A DNA stretch of 64,000 bases from Blastocystis sp. Blastoise (taxonomy: Eukaryota > Sar > Bigyra > Opalinata > Blastocystidae), in assembly GCA_039096225.1 (NCBI GenBank), contig JBBPEB010000026.1:839001-903000 (forward strand), in the 5' to 3' direction. The stretch's first letter is position 1; every line of letters begins with the position of its first letter. The translations under genes and the position numbers were made by a program. Positions 44,712-58,600 of the stretch are shown here, in pieces. Below the pieces are notes generated by a model. It saw only the letters and a program-made list of their open reading frames with translations, searched no databases and was not told the DNA's origin.

Positions 44712-45213
44712 CTTCCTCCTCTTCTTTCAACACAATCAACGTCTAGTATACAAGCTATATTGAATCCTCCCCGCGGGAATAAAGCTAAATATTCATATGT
44801 TTGTATCGATCCATGTCCATTCTTCCCCACGGGCGGGGGTCAACTGGGGGATCAAGGAACACTATTAACTGATGATGGAAACACTATTCCCATTATAGAT
44901 ACTGTATATATGCTATTTTATTATATATTGTTAGTCAATTATATATATATATATATATATATAGATTCGTGTGAATGATCATTTTATATTATTAAAAGCT
45001 TCCATTTCTGTTCCCGCGTCCCTCCTTCACGCACGTGTCAATCCCTCTGTTAACTCTGATAATTGAGCGTATATATATTTATATTAATATTTCTGTTGTT
45101 ATTTTGCTTTTATTTTTCTCTATCTCTATATATATATAGTCAGACCTCTATTCATCACACTTCTACTCATCTCCTTCATGAACTACTTCGAAGATATATT
45201 AATGATCCATGTA

Positions 45214-45246
<33 letters not shown>

Positions 45247-45302
<56 letters not shown>
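45247..45302. repeat. (TA)n microsatellite in an AlaRS-like intron
   Basis: A TA run following a short AAT run (45222-45246), between the HxxxH exon and the exon encoding LQAGSHVD. Confidence 0.9.
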
Positions 45303-45306
<4 letters not shown>

Positions 45307-45732
45307 CTTATTAATCCTTTGAGTCCGCAATTCCCTCTAACTTCTCCTCTTCAGGCGGGAAGTCATGTAGATCCCTCTACAAGGCGATTTGATTATTCAC
45401 TTAAAGAGGATCAAAATAGCTTGTCACAAGTATTAAAGAACGTTGAGAAAAGCATGAATATTATTACCAAACAATGTATATAGGAGTTATAATATAATAG
45501 TATAGCATAATATAGTATATAATATAATAGAATAATATATAATAGTTATAATATAATAGTATAGAATATAATAGTATATAATATTATATTATATATAGCT
45601 AATCCTGTTCATTATGATTATATGTCCTATACTGACTCGATTTCCCGTGGTTATAATGGTATATTTGCGGATAATTACAAAGAAACTGTTCGAGGAGTTG
45701 AAGTAGAAGGAGTTAGTAAAGAATTATGTGGA

Positions 45733-45736
<4 letters not shown>

Positions 45737-45804
<68 letters not shown>
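45737..45804. repeat. (TA)n microsatellite splitting the C-x-G-T-H motif
   Basis: The intron lies inside the glycine codon of the editing-site motif (CGG/TH) and consists of a TA run, ATT units and TAACATTAT repeats up to 45888. Confidence 0.9.
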
Positions 45805-45808
<4 letters not shown>

Positions 45809-46056
45809 TTATTATTATTATTTTTATAACTATTATTATAACATTATTATAACATTATTATAACATTATTATAACATTATTATTATAGGAACTCATTGTG
45901 AAAACATTAAAAATATTTATCCATTTATAACTCTCAAGAATTCATCTATTTCCGCGGGAATAAAAAGAGTAGAAGTAGTAACAGGTATGTATATGTTTTG
46001 AACATAATTCAAGAATCTAGTATTATTATAAAACTTTTTATTATATTTATATTTAT

Positions 46057-46059
<3 letters not shown>

Positions 46060-46119
<60 letters not shown>
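46060..46119. repeat. (TA)n microsatellite in an AlaRS-like intron
   Basis: A TA run between the exons encoding VEVVTG and PKAVDYLYNEH. Confidence 0.9.
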
Positions 46120-46121
<2 letters not shown>

Positions 46122-46562
46122 TCCAAAAGCAGTTGATTATTTATATAATGAGCATATATCTTTAAAACATTGTGTGAGAAGCATAATATCCAATCATCTG
46201 CATTGGATAATGTTTTATCCAATCAAAAATAAATAATACAAGAATTATCCAATTAGAATAAGTTAATGATTAAATGTATTATTAAATCCATTCAGCCTAC
46301 TACTTCTTATATATGTATATAACTATTATTATTATATTTTTTTGCTATTTATATACTATGTTATTTATATATATAGGTAATAATAAAGAAGTTCACGTAT
46401 ATATCATACCTTCCGAATTCTCTTCCGAATGCTATCGAAAAAGAAGTCAATTCAAAATCTATTAATATATATATATATAAATAATAATCAATCATATGCC
46501 AAAAACCTATGAAGATAATACTAGCTGGAAAGTATTTATAGCAAATCTTTGATGTATACATA

Positions 46563-46887
<325 letters not shown>

Positions 46888-46977
46888 GTTATATAGGATA
46901 ATGTACAGTGACTTAGATCTGTTAGATCAAATTATATATAAAGATTTAATAGATATAAAGAATATTATATTGTAGAA

Positions 46978-47049
<72 letters not shown>

Positions 47050-48742
47050 CTATTATTATTATTATTATTTCCTATATATACTATCCATTAGTATTATATA
47101 TGTTTTATAGGCTAATTTAATTGAATATACTTTATTTAATTACAATAACCTCTTTTAAAATATCTTCATTATATTATTTTTTATATGATTTATTATCTTC
47201 CTTCTAGTCTACTCTTTGTATTAATTTTAATATATCAAAAGAAATAACCTATTTAGAAATAATAAACTATAAAGTAACTACTCTTCTTTCTCTTCTATTA
47301 CTACATATGTATTATGAATTCTACAAATATATATATATATATATATATATACTCTCCTTCCATTATAAATATTAGTCTTTATTTGAATCATTATGTGTTT
47401 TGTTCAAAACTGATTTGTATTAAACTGCATGATAAATAAATGTCATTATTAAATTAGCTAATAATTAATTTTGTGTTTTAATAGTATCTATTATTATTGA
47501 TATATTTTTCACTATAACAATATAAATCATATTTATTATTTTACTAAATCATTCATGCAAGTGTATTTTTACTCTAATAAATATAGAAGAATAAAATTAA
47601 TTTATTTCAAAGAATGTACTAATTAGAAAAAAGTAATGCCACATAAATTATCTTATTTGATAATTTGTTCTGTTCTTATCAATTATGTCATATTATTATA
47701 TCAATAGAACCTATACATGAGGGCAATTATGACTTCATTCCTTGAAAATATTAAAATCGTTATTTCGGTAGTCTCTACACGTTATTAATAAGAATAAATA
47801 AACGTATACAACTCATTTTAAACTCTATTAATAGACTTTTGTTTAACGAAGACTTTTTAGTATTAAAAAAAAGAAAAACAGACGTTTTCATCTATCTCCT
47901 GGATTTAAATCAAATTTTAATGAAATTTTTATATATAAATAAAAAGATTCTTTTTTACCCCCACCCCTGTTTATTTTTTTATATTTTTCAATCTTTACAT
48001 AAATATTTTTTCTATTTATATTTCAAAAATATATAATAAAGGTTCTATAAAATGTATTTTTATTATTTTATACATATAATAGTATATAGGTTTCTTTATA
48101 TCATCAAAATAATAAGTAAATGAATACGATTATGGATAAGGTATATATATATTTATTCTATAATTAATTCTATAGGTTTATTATATTATTATCAACTCAA
48201 AATATCAAAAACACTAATATTGGAAAGGTATGTTTCTATTCATTTTTACTAATTATATTCTAGCATCTATAGGAAGACCAAGTATCTCAACCTTGACCCA
48301 TTACAAAGCTTCTTATCAATGGTATTTACTTATATTCACCTTTTATTCTTTACATTCTTATCATTTCTTTATATATAGGTATTGAAACTTTCTGCGGTCT
48401 TATTAGAGTGTTAATAGCTGTATAGATTACTCCATTACAAACTTAAATTGTTCTTCTCTTCTTCTTTTTTTTCCTTGTCTTTTTTTCTCTTTTCTTTGTT
48501 CTTTCTTCTGTATATTAATGCTTGAAAAGTTATCCAATCGTTTTGTTTATTTTAAATATGTTTTATTGGCTGATATAAAATAATATATAATTTTCATTGG
48601 GTCATTTTTAAAGACATTTTTTATATTCCCGTGAATTTATCAAATATATTAAGGTTTTTCCCCATGCTTATAATTAAGCTGAGAGGGTTCTGATTCAGTC
48701 TGATGACAAAACCTCTCTTTGTAGAGGTTTTGTAAAAAAAAA
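46978..48742. other. Right arm of E3, no confident gene
   Basis: A TA run (46978-47047), then AT-rich sequence without a convincing frame. Subterminal words occur at 48530 (TTATCCAATCG), 48566 (ATTGGCTGA) and 48596 (ATTGGGTC). A run of C, CCCCCACCCC, lies near 47958. A pyrimidine-rich tract spans 48447-48510. Confidence 0.5.
48706..48733. repeat. Perfect hairpin near the right end of E3
   Basis: ACAAAACCTCT (48706-48716) pairs perfectly with AGAGGTTTTGT (48723-48733) around a six-base loop. It ends nine bases before the right terminal inverted repeat. Subterminal hairpins of this kind are common in DNA transposons. Confidence 0.75.
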
Positions 48743-48758
48743 CTGCCTCATAGTGAAT

Positions 48759-50205
48759 TGGTATTTTAAGCAAGTCAATAAGTTTTTGTATTCATTCAGG
48801 TGAGTCCGTGAATGAATTAGTGAATCGATTAACAAGAAATTGTGAAGGAATGAATGATAAGAATGGTGATGATCCACATATAATTATCCAAGAATCTTCT
48901 TTTCTGAATGAAAATGATTTAAATATGAATAATAATGATAATGGAATTGATTATATTCGATTCACTAATAAAGGTCCAGTTTATTCTCTTCCTAAAAGAG
49001 TAACAAATAGTCTAGTGGGTAGTCTTCTGTATGAATGTTCCCAAGAAAATCAAAGAACTAATGACGGAAGTATTTATTTGGATTATCGTGGTGATGAAAC
49101 ACTTTTTCCTTTATTAATCGATTCTTTAATGAATAAGAAAATAAATATTGATAAATTGAAATTTGGAGATCAAATTGATTTATTAAATCTATTTGAATAT
49201 TGTTATTTACCTATTCCTGAAGAATTAATGAAAACCTATTATAGAAGAGATCATGGTGTGAAACAATATGAAGAAGATGATGATGTTGTTCTTTATATAA
49301 ATGATAAGGAAGATGATAGATTAAAAAAATACTTAAAGAAGAATGGATTAATGAATAAGATTGTTAATGAATATGGTTATGGATATGTAGATTATGATGA
49401 AAAGAATAATGAAATGTTTATGAAGATGAATTATACATATATTGATCATATTTATGAATATATTCAATATAATTGTATTTATATTTCTGAAGAAGAAACA
49501 AAGAATATTAATAAAGAATTATTAGAGAATGAAATGTGTAGATTATTTGGTGATAAAGTAATAAATATAGTGGATGAATGTATAATCCCTTATTCATATT
49601 TCCCCTATACACGTATACTTACTAATAAATCCATGGAAATACCCTTAATGAATTGGCTTGGTAAAGAAAAGAAATGGAAATTATTATTTAGGTATTTATT
49701 ATTTTATTATATTATATCATTATATATATAGAGCAAGTGAACATGATTTTTTTGTAAGTGAATTTCATAAATATTGTGATAATAAAGGAGAAACAGTAAC
49801 TATAATCAAACATATAGGTAATAATAATCATATTAATATATTTGGAGGATATGCAGATCAAAGTTGGGAATCTAGAACAAGCAACTGTATATTTATTTTA
49901 TATAATCATTCAATATAATTTATATAGGTTATAAATCTCATTCTAAAGAATTTCTATTTACTTTAAGTAATGAACATGGTATTCCACCTACTAAATATGA
50001 TAATATTAATAGTAGCTATGGTATATGTTGTTCTTCTTCTTATGGTCCAACATTTGGAGGTGTTCGTGATATCTATATATCTGATGAATGTCATAGTAAT
50101 ACTAAATCTTTTTGTAAAGCATCTTCTTATTCTGAAGTGAATACTCCTCAAAGACATTCATTATTTGTAAATACAAATAACTCTAATTCTCAAAATAATT
50201 ATTAA
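48759..50205 (+). pseudogene. 3' part of the T1/BTB-TLDc gene, split by E3
   Basis: Three exons (48759-49691, 49732-49886, 49928-50205) complete the gene begun at 41593; the joined protein is about 485 residues. A T1/BTB-like fold spans roughly 48970-49230 (GPVYSLPKRVTNSLVGSLLY, SIYLDYRGDETLFPLLIDSL). A Lys/Asp-rich middle follows. The TLDc domain begins with LLFRASEHDFFVSEFHKYCD and continues with IKHIGNNNHINIFGGYADQSW, EFLFTLSNEHGIPPTKY, SSYGPTFGGVRDIYISD and a Ser/Asn-rich end. TLDc proteins in animals bind and regulate the V-ATPase or protect from oxidative stress; T1/BTB parts mediate oligomers. All TLDc signatures are present and no other lesion is seen, so E3 seems to be the only break and probably recent. 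A GTG at 48808 is open in frame but is not a natural eukaryotic start. Confidence 0.8.
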
Positions 50206-52674
50206 GTAGAAGATTATGAAGTCTGGGGAAGAGCATAAAAAGAATAATAAATTACTATTTCTTTTTTATTTTCTCTCTTTATATATATTGTTTTCTTTTC
50301 TTTATTGAGAAAAGTTTTTCATTATATATATATTATTTTTAATAAAATATAAAAAATAGTTTTGTTAATTGTTTTCTAACTGCATTCATACTATTAAAAG
50401 TTTATTAATATTAATTTTTATATAATACTTTCAATAATAAATAAATAGTTTTTTAATAAAAATTATTTTCATATATATATTTATAAAATAGATATATAAC
50501 AAAGGATAACATATAAATTATAAGAATAAACTTATAAAATATATGAAGGATAGGAATTCTATGATAATAATAAGCATCAATACATTATTGTTTATTTAAA
50601 TAATTAAAAACAATACTTATTGAAAGTTCAAAACAATAAATAGTTATCAATAATATAAAATGAAAGGTGTTTCTATTCTTTTTTTATCAAAAATTTAATA
50701 CTTTTTATAAACAATAATAATAGGAATACTATATGTATTAATATCAATTTATATAATATATAAATAAAAAATAAATTATACTATTGAATTATAAAAATTT
50801 AAATATAAAAAAGATTAAAATAAATGTATAGAATGAATATTATTTAAAAGAAATGAACAAATGTAATAAAATATTAATAATAAAACTAAATGATTTTTTT
50901 AAATATAATAAAAAATAATTTATAAACAAGAATAAGTTGAGAATAGTATAGAATTCATGAATAGTATACAATTTACAAAAGTAGCCAAATGAACATTTTA
51001 ATAGTATTTATAACTAATATAAAATAAGTATGATTATGAAAATAGTTTTTATTATGATGAAGAGTATAAATATAGATGAATAATAGAATAATATAGAAAA
51101 TTTGAATAAATAATAAAGAAGATAGATTTGATGAGATATATAAAAAATAATATAGGTGTCTTACCAATATTTTGTGGTACTTGTTGTGACTATCTCAGAA
51201 AGACATTTAAATCAGGCTTAATATAGTTGAAAAAAAACAATTTTACATTGTTAAAAAATAACAAAGGTGTCACTTTTTTATGACAATTGCTGTTCAATAA
51301 AAAAGTGTCATGGAAGAGAGAGATTATTATTATTATTATTATAGAGAACAATTGGTGAATATATTTTCCATTATGAATATATTTATACTATGGAATTAAA
51401 TGAATGGAATCATGTGATATTCTCATTAATACCATTTTATAAAGATGATAGTTTTGATATATGTATTATATATAATAGTGTAAAATATTTTGTATATTTC
51501 TCTCTTCTTTGTTATATAGATATTCATGACATTTAATAATCTATTTATTATTCTCTACGTTTACTATTCTATTCTTATCATGTATATATATAGCAGTTTC
51601 TCAACTACTATTTTGAATCTCTCTATCTTTATCTCTATACTTTTAAATTAAATATTTTTATAAAAGTTATAAAACAACAAATATTATATATATCTATATA
51701 GATTTATATACGTTATTATCTTCTAAAAGTTCATACCTTTCATCTTCTTGCCTTCAATCCATTATTCTTACCCTTACAACAATTCATATATCCCATTTGC
51801 AAGAATTATATTCTTAAGGGTTTCCAACAACTTGATGTATATAAATATATTGTATAATATATATTATATATATATATTGTTTGTATAATATGTATCTACT
51901 ATATTTAATAATAATAATATATATATATATATAGTACATAAATATTATATAGAGGATGATTCATCTTATTCATTTGTAAGTTCATTTGATCTATTTAATA
52001 TACTTACTACCATTATAATGTATATATATATATATATTTCTAACAATAAAAATTTATAAGAATATATATATATATAGAGAGAAAACAATTCAAATATTAA
52101 TCATTAAATAGCTATTTGAATGTTATCCTATATATATTCAATATATCCTATATTTGGTCTTTATTGTTTAAAATGAAATTAATTTTTTGGAATAAATGAA
52201 TTGAATATTATGTTTGAATTGCTAGATTTGAAAATAGCTTATATTTGAATTATTTTTATGTTAAAAAATATCTTATTAATGAATATATAAATATATAGAT
52301 TTATATAAGATATATTATTATCTAAGAATAAAAGAAATAAATTGTTGTATATGGTTTAGAAGTGTTAAAAGAAAGATATAAACATTATTAAATATACTAA
52401 ACTTATATATATATTGAAATATCGATTATAAATGGAAGAAGAACTATTCTATAGGTATATATATATTCTTATTATAGTTATAATTAATATATTTATTCTT
52501 ATTATAGTTATATATTATTTATATATATTTTATAGTCATAAAAAACTTATATGCATCTTGAACATCATTATGTTATTCTCCTATTAATGTAGTTACTTAT
52601 ATTTGTCTATTTAAAAATAGTTTATGAAATTTTTTTTAAATAATAAATATTATGATTATAGAATAGTTTATGAT
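50206..52674. other. Intergenic, no gene seen
   Basis: Very AT-rich. A perfect 11-bp inverted repeat, CACTTTTTTAT (51271-51281) and ATAAAAAAGTG (51297-51307), forms a hairpin with a 15-base loop and may be a transposon-end relic. Many TA runs and GTATAT/TATAG pairs occur near 51840-52520, but no exon with recognisable coding content lies between them. Confidence 0.4.
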
Positions 52675-54975
52675 ATAAAGCATATAATACAATGAAACAA
52701 ATTCATTCTGAATTTGAAGAAATTCTTAAAAAATAAATATTACTATTATTATTATATGCAATAATAATAATAATAATACTATTGTATTTCCTTCTTCTAT
52801 GCGATCGTCACAACAAAAAGATAAATCAAATCAAGCTTCTCTTTCACATTGGAATAACACATTATTTACGCGATTATTTATGAATCGAAAAAGTCCTTCT
52901 GTGCTTTCAACTCCGAAATCTCATTCACCTATTCCACTTCGTTCAATGTCTCCTTCTATCTTTCCTTCTCCTTCTATTAATAATACAAATATTTCTCCTA
53001 TTACAACTATACATAGATCTTCATCTACTATTCCTTCTTCTTCTTCTCATTCATTTACAGATTCTTCTAATTATTCAACACAACCTTTATCATCTTCAAC
53101 TATACCTATATCAAATGATTATACTCAATCATATTCTTCTATTCAAGAAAATAATATATATTCTGATACATATATATATATATATCTCAAAAGACATGTT
53201 CTATCCTTTCTACATATTTAACTACAGAAAATGAAGAAGATACATCAAGTTTAATAAGTAGTAACATTTCTATGAATAGTAATAATAATTCAATAAATAG
53301 TGACAATTCAAATAAAGTTATATTAACTAATAAAATAGCTATAAACCATTATAATGATTCAGAAAATGAATATATAAATAAGAATACATTAAGTCCTATG
53401 ATTCTTCAAGATAAAGAATTATTTAAAAAGAAGAATAGTATAAATAGAATACCTCAAAATAATCGATTTCATTCAAATAGTATATCTACAGTATATGATA
53501 ATAATAAACCATTAACAGAAACAACAGAATATTCTAAAACAAAACATTCATCATTACGTCTTCTTAATCATTCTTTCTTCTTCTTCTTCTTCTATTCATA
53601 ATTTATCTTCTACTATATAAGATAGCCTATCTACATATATATACATAATCAGTCTGAAACTACTCATTATAATACTCCTATTACTCTTCTTCCTTCTTCT
53701 AAATTATTTTATATAATATAAATATATATTCATCTACTCCTTCTATAGATATACATTATTCAAATAATAATGATAATAATAATGAAGATAATACTAATAT
53801 TCAATCAAATGATATATTAGATCCTACAGAACATTCTTTTAATATATATATATTCCATTATCTATATCAACAGAAGATCAGAATTATACTATTAATAATT
53901 CTACAAAGAATAATAGTAATATCTCATATAATGAGAAAAATCAATCGTTAGTTCACATAAAAGAAGAACATAAGATTATGAAAACTGAAACTAATAATAT
54001 GATTTATAATATTAATAGTATTATGAATAATAATAATACTAATGAAAATAATATCGCATACAATAATAATATGGTATTTATTTCTATTATTAATAATATC
54101 TCTTCTCTAAATAATACTGTTATTACTACTAACAATAATATAAATAATAATTTTATAATTCAAAATAATAATATAAATAATAATTCTATGATTGCTATTA
54201 ATAATAATATTTATATTTCTAATACTACTACTATTACTATTTCTACTCCTCTTAATCATATACATACTACTGTTAGTAGTAGTCTTCCTCCTACATCATA
54301 TACTATCCATTCTTTATCTAATCTATACAATACCATCTTTCTCTATGACTTCAGAATCTCTTTCTTGTTATCATAATAATAGTTCTGATATGAATCATTT
54401 AACTAACTCTAATAGTATGCCTGTTCCTACATTCTCATCTAAATCAATTATTACTAGTACAACGACTGATAATCCTATTACTGCTATTACAACAGCAACT
54501 ACTATTATTACTACTTCTTCTACTATATATTCTTATTATAAGACTAAACGAAGTCATACTATATATTTATCTCCAATTCAATCATTACCGAGTTCTTTAT
54601 CACCATTATTAGTTGCTACTACTATTATTACTATATCTTCGAATTCAAGGCTAACAATCAAAACTAATTTTTATAATAATAATAATAATAATAATATGAA
54701 TATAAATGATAATGAGGGTGTTACTTATCCTATTTCTCCTTCATTTCTTTCTTCTACAGGTGTTTTTATTTGTTGAAGAGCTACTAAATATTCTTCATTA
54801 TCCTATTATAATATGTTTCATTCACAAATAGGGAATCAATCTTATAATCATAATAATAATAATATTTAAATAGATATTCATAAAGACATTAGTAATATTA
54901 ATGATATTATTGATGTTAAAACTACTGCTAATAATAATTCAAATAATAATAAAAATATAAAGAATGATGAAAATG
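52675..54975 (+). pseudogene. Broken gene for a Ser/Thr/Asn-rich low-complexity protein
   Basis: Coding-like sequence in three frames. Pieces include MRSSQQKDKSNQASLSHWNN (from 52799), SPKSHSPIPLRS-type Ser/Pro-rich text, NKVILTNKIAINHYNDSENE (53310), poly-Asn text (53978-54200) and SSSTIYSYYKTKRSHTIYLS (54515). Frame changes fall at a TA run (53168-53187), a TTC run (53570-53591) and elsewhere. In-frame stops occur (53627, 54868, 54978). The codon content is unlike the noncoding DNA around it, so this was, or is, a gene. It may be a regulatory protein with disordered tails, but no domain is visible. Confidence 0.5.
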
Positions 54976-54999
54976 ATTAAGATTTATTATTCATACTAA

Positions 55000-55620
55000 A
55001 TTGAATTTTATAAAAAATAATATTAATGATATTATTATACAAATAGAATCATTCTTATTTGATTAATATGATATTTAGTTATATAATATAATAAAAATAT
55101 ATATTTAAATGAATTGATGATAATATTTGAATAGAATAATTATCAAATATAGTTATTGAATAATATTAAATAATGTAAATTTCTATAATAGTAATATATT
55201 AGATAGATAAAATTGATGATAAACATATGATGATACATGAAATAGAAGTGGATTGTAAATTGTTATAATATATATAATAAAATTTCATTCAAATTTATTT
55301 TTATTAGATCCAGTTTTGGGTACCAAAATAACCGAAAAAAAAATAAAATCGATCTAATATATTCCCAAAATGGGTATGTAATTCAACTAGATCCAAGAAT
55401 ATATTTTGTTTTTCTAAAAAGAAAAAAAATATAAAAAATAAGTGAAATTTTTCTATTATTTTTCTTTTGAAATAAAGATTACTTTTTAAAAAATATATTC
55501 TGAATGAATAATTAATATAATTATTTAATTTTTTTACTAATTATTAAAGAAAGTGTTTGCCACCTGTGTAGTTGTAATAATGTATTTTTATTTGATACTC
55601 GAAAACTTAATTATAAATAT
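55000..55620. other. Intergenic, no gene seen
   Basis: AT-rich. A short richer patch at 55306-55400 contains ATCCAGTTTTGGGTACC and, inverted and imperfect, GGGTATGTAATTCAACTAGATCC. It may be a tiny repeat. Nothing else is visible. Confidence 0.35.
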
Positions 55621-58600
55621 TTTTATTTATTTATATTTATAGTTTATTGGCAATACCTGACGTTATTAGACTATGATCTAGTTGTAATGAAACAGGAAGA
55701 AATATGTTCGACAAAGTATTGTAAATGTTGATAATTATTATTATTTATATATAGGTTAATCATAATTGGAATGATTCAGAACAATCTCACAAGGTATACA
55801 AACAGTTCTAAATCAAAATAAATTCAAAAAAAAATCAAAAAATAAATGAGAAAATGGGAGATCATTTGTTTTTGTATATATTTATTGTTTTATATTATTT
55901 ATTTATTTTAGTTGAGAATATTGAAATTAATACTTTGATGTCATTCTGGTGTCTTGAATGTTCTAAATTATAAAACAAACAAAATCTTCAAAAATTCTTA
56001 TAGGTAAATATTTATATACATATATATATATATCTTTATTTTGTTTGTCATTTAATTCATATGTTTATTATATTAATTTAATTATACTAGATATAAATAT
56101 ATTGAAAATAGTTGTTTTACATTATATCTACTGTTAATTTGGTAATTCAATATTTTATTATATATGTATAAAATTTATTTATTATTTCAATACTTTTTTT
56201 ATATATATATTTTTTTATTGTATTTTTAATCTTATTTATTTCCTATATAGGAAATTTTAATTAGAAAATAATGTTTAAAACAATTTTAATTAAATATTAT
56301 GTTATATTGAAATATTTTTATTATTATTAAGAAGAATTTATATACATATATATATATATTGTTTTTATTTAATATATATGAATACATTTATATTTATTTA
56401 TATTTAGGTTCAGATCGTATTATTATATATATAAAGAATAACAGAGAAATATAAAAGAGAGATTAGTAGTCTTGTAACTTGAATTATTATAGTATATATA
56501 TATTTAGTTATTTATATTATTTGCTAAATTTATTTATATTATTTGTTATTTATTTATTTGTATTATTTGTTATTCATTTATATTCTGCAGTCATATAAAA
56601 AGACTAGTAAACAGGAATACCTATTATGTGACTCACTCTATAGATTACTAGAGGTATCTATAAGAAAATAGTATATATATATATATATATTAGTAATTTT
56701 TATTTATGTTATATTTTTTATTTATTTGTTATTAATTTATTTATTATTAATTTATTTATATTATTAGTAATATTATTATAGTTAGTATCTATATATTCTC
56801 CATATATAATTGTTGTTATTCTATATAAATCGTTATATATATATAAATGCTACTAATACTATATTCTAGATCCATTTTCATTTCGTTCACTCCTCCTCTT
56901 CACCATCTTCATATAGTTATATATATATTTTATGTCTCTCCAGAATATGTAGTGTTTTCAACATATATATGTATATGTATATTATATTATTATAATTTTT
57001 TATTGCTATTATTTTTATTGTTTTTTTTTTCTTTTTTAAATGATATCATTTATATATATAGGAATAGAATATAATTCTATATCTTCTTATATTTTCAATT
57101 TACTCAAGAATGAATACTTTAACATATTTATTATATATAAATGTAAAACATTCAGATTTCCATGGGAATTAAGTCTACTGACCTTTTATGTCTCATGAAA
57201 AATAATATATTGTGTTGGTTTACTATTAATACTTTTTTCTGTATAAATACAGAAGGATTAGAAAATCAATAACAAGTTTATAATTATAAGTATATAAACA
57301 TATTATGATTATAATTATTGATATAATTATCTCTTACTTCAGTCTATTTTATTATTACTCTTTTTTCTATTCATTGTGTATCTATTTATATATATATATA
57401 TATAGGTATCGATTTCTATTCTAGACATCTCCCTCTCTTCCTCTCTAATAAACTCTTTATATTCCTGTTATTCACCTTGTCATGTTGATTCTATATTAGT
57501 TTCATTGCACAAGATTCATCTGTGTTCCAGAACATACTTAAAACTGTAGAATCTTTCAGTGATAATAATCAATATTTTTTTTATAAATATATATTATTGA
57601 AAGAAGTCCAGATCATATTGAAAAAGTATATTTATATATATATTTATTATTATAATATTATATATATAATATAGAACAGTAATTAATTAATTACCTATTT
57701 TTATACACACGAAAATATTTGTGTTTCTTTTTGTTCTACAGATATATTATATATCCGATGATTTTATACAATAGAAATATCTTTATGGATATAATAATGT
57801 TATTAATTATAAATTGTATATATATATATATATATATATAGTTCCTATTAGTTAATAAATTTGTCTTCTCTTAAATTATCGACTTGCTTATTTACTGTTT
57901 CTAAAGAATTCTTTCTTTCTAAGGTGACTCCTATGAATATAACATTATGAAATACTATTATTAATTATATTCTAGATAACTTCAATATTATTAAGTATAT
58001 ATATTTATTGTTTTTATTCAGTATTATTTATCTATTATATATATAGATCTGATTCTTCTATAATGAAGATATTGACTACTATAAAATGGTTTCCTAATAA
58101 TTTTAATAAATTATATATACCTTCAGAATTATATAATCTTATGGATATCTCTATGAAAACATTATTATCTGAACTATATCATGCTTTTCGATATATTAAT
58201 GTTTTATTATCAATATATATTTGATTTATTAGGAATTAATTAAATTATACATAGAATAGTTATTTAAGAATATGTTATAATGTAGATGATAAATTTAAGA
58301 AGATAAAAAAAATAATAATAATAAAGAAAATATTGATTGATATATACAACTATACAATTTATTATTATGTTATTTAAATAAAGAATAAAATAGGTTTTTA
58401 ATTTCTTCAAATTCAAAAGGTTTCCTTTCATTTTTCTATGAGAATGAAGGAAAAAAAGAGTATCTATATCTGTGTGCTGAATAATTCTTAAAAAAACTTA
58501 AAGAAGTATATATAAGTTATTATTGTTATTTTTTTATGTTTATTATATTATATATATATTCTAGAATCCATTTATTAATATATATTCTACTCCTCCTTCT

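Noticed and set aside
48808-49731. Separate gene starting at GTG 48808
   Set aside because: The frame is open further upstream to 48759 and joins the ATG exon at 41593 across E3, so the GTG is an internal codon of the split gene.
51271-51307. CACTTTTTTAT...ATAAAAAAGTG as a fourth CACTA element
   Set aside because: Only 37 bases long, with no matching target duplication (TGT against TCA) and no interior; kept only as a hairpin.
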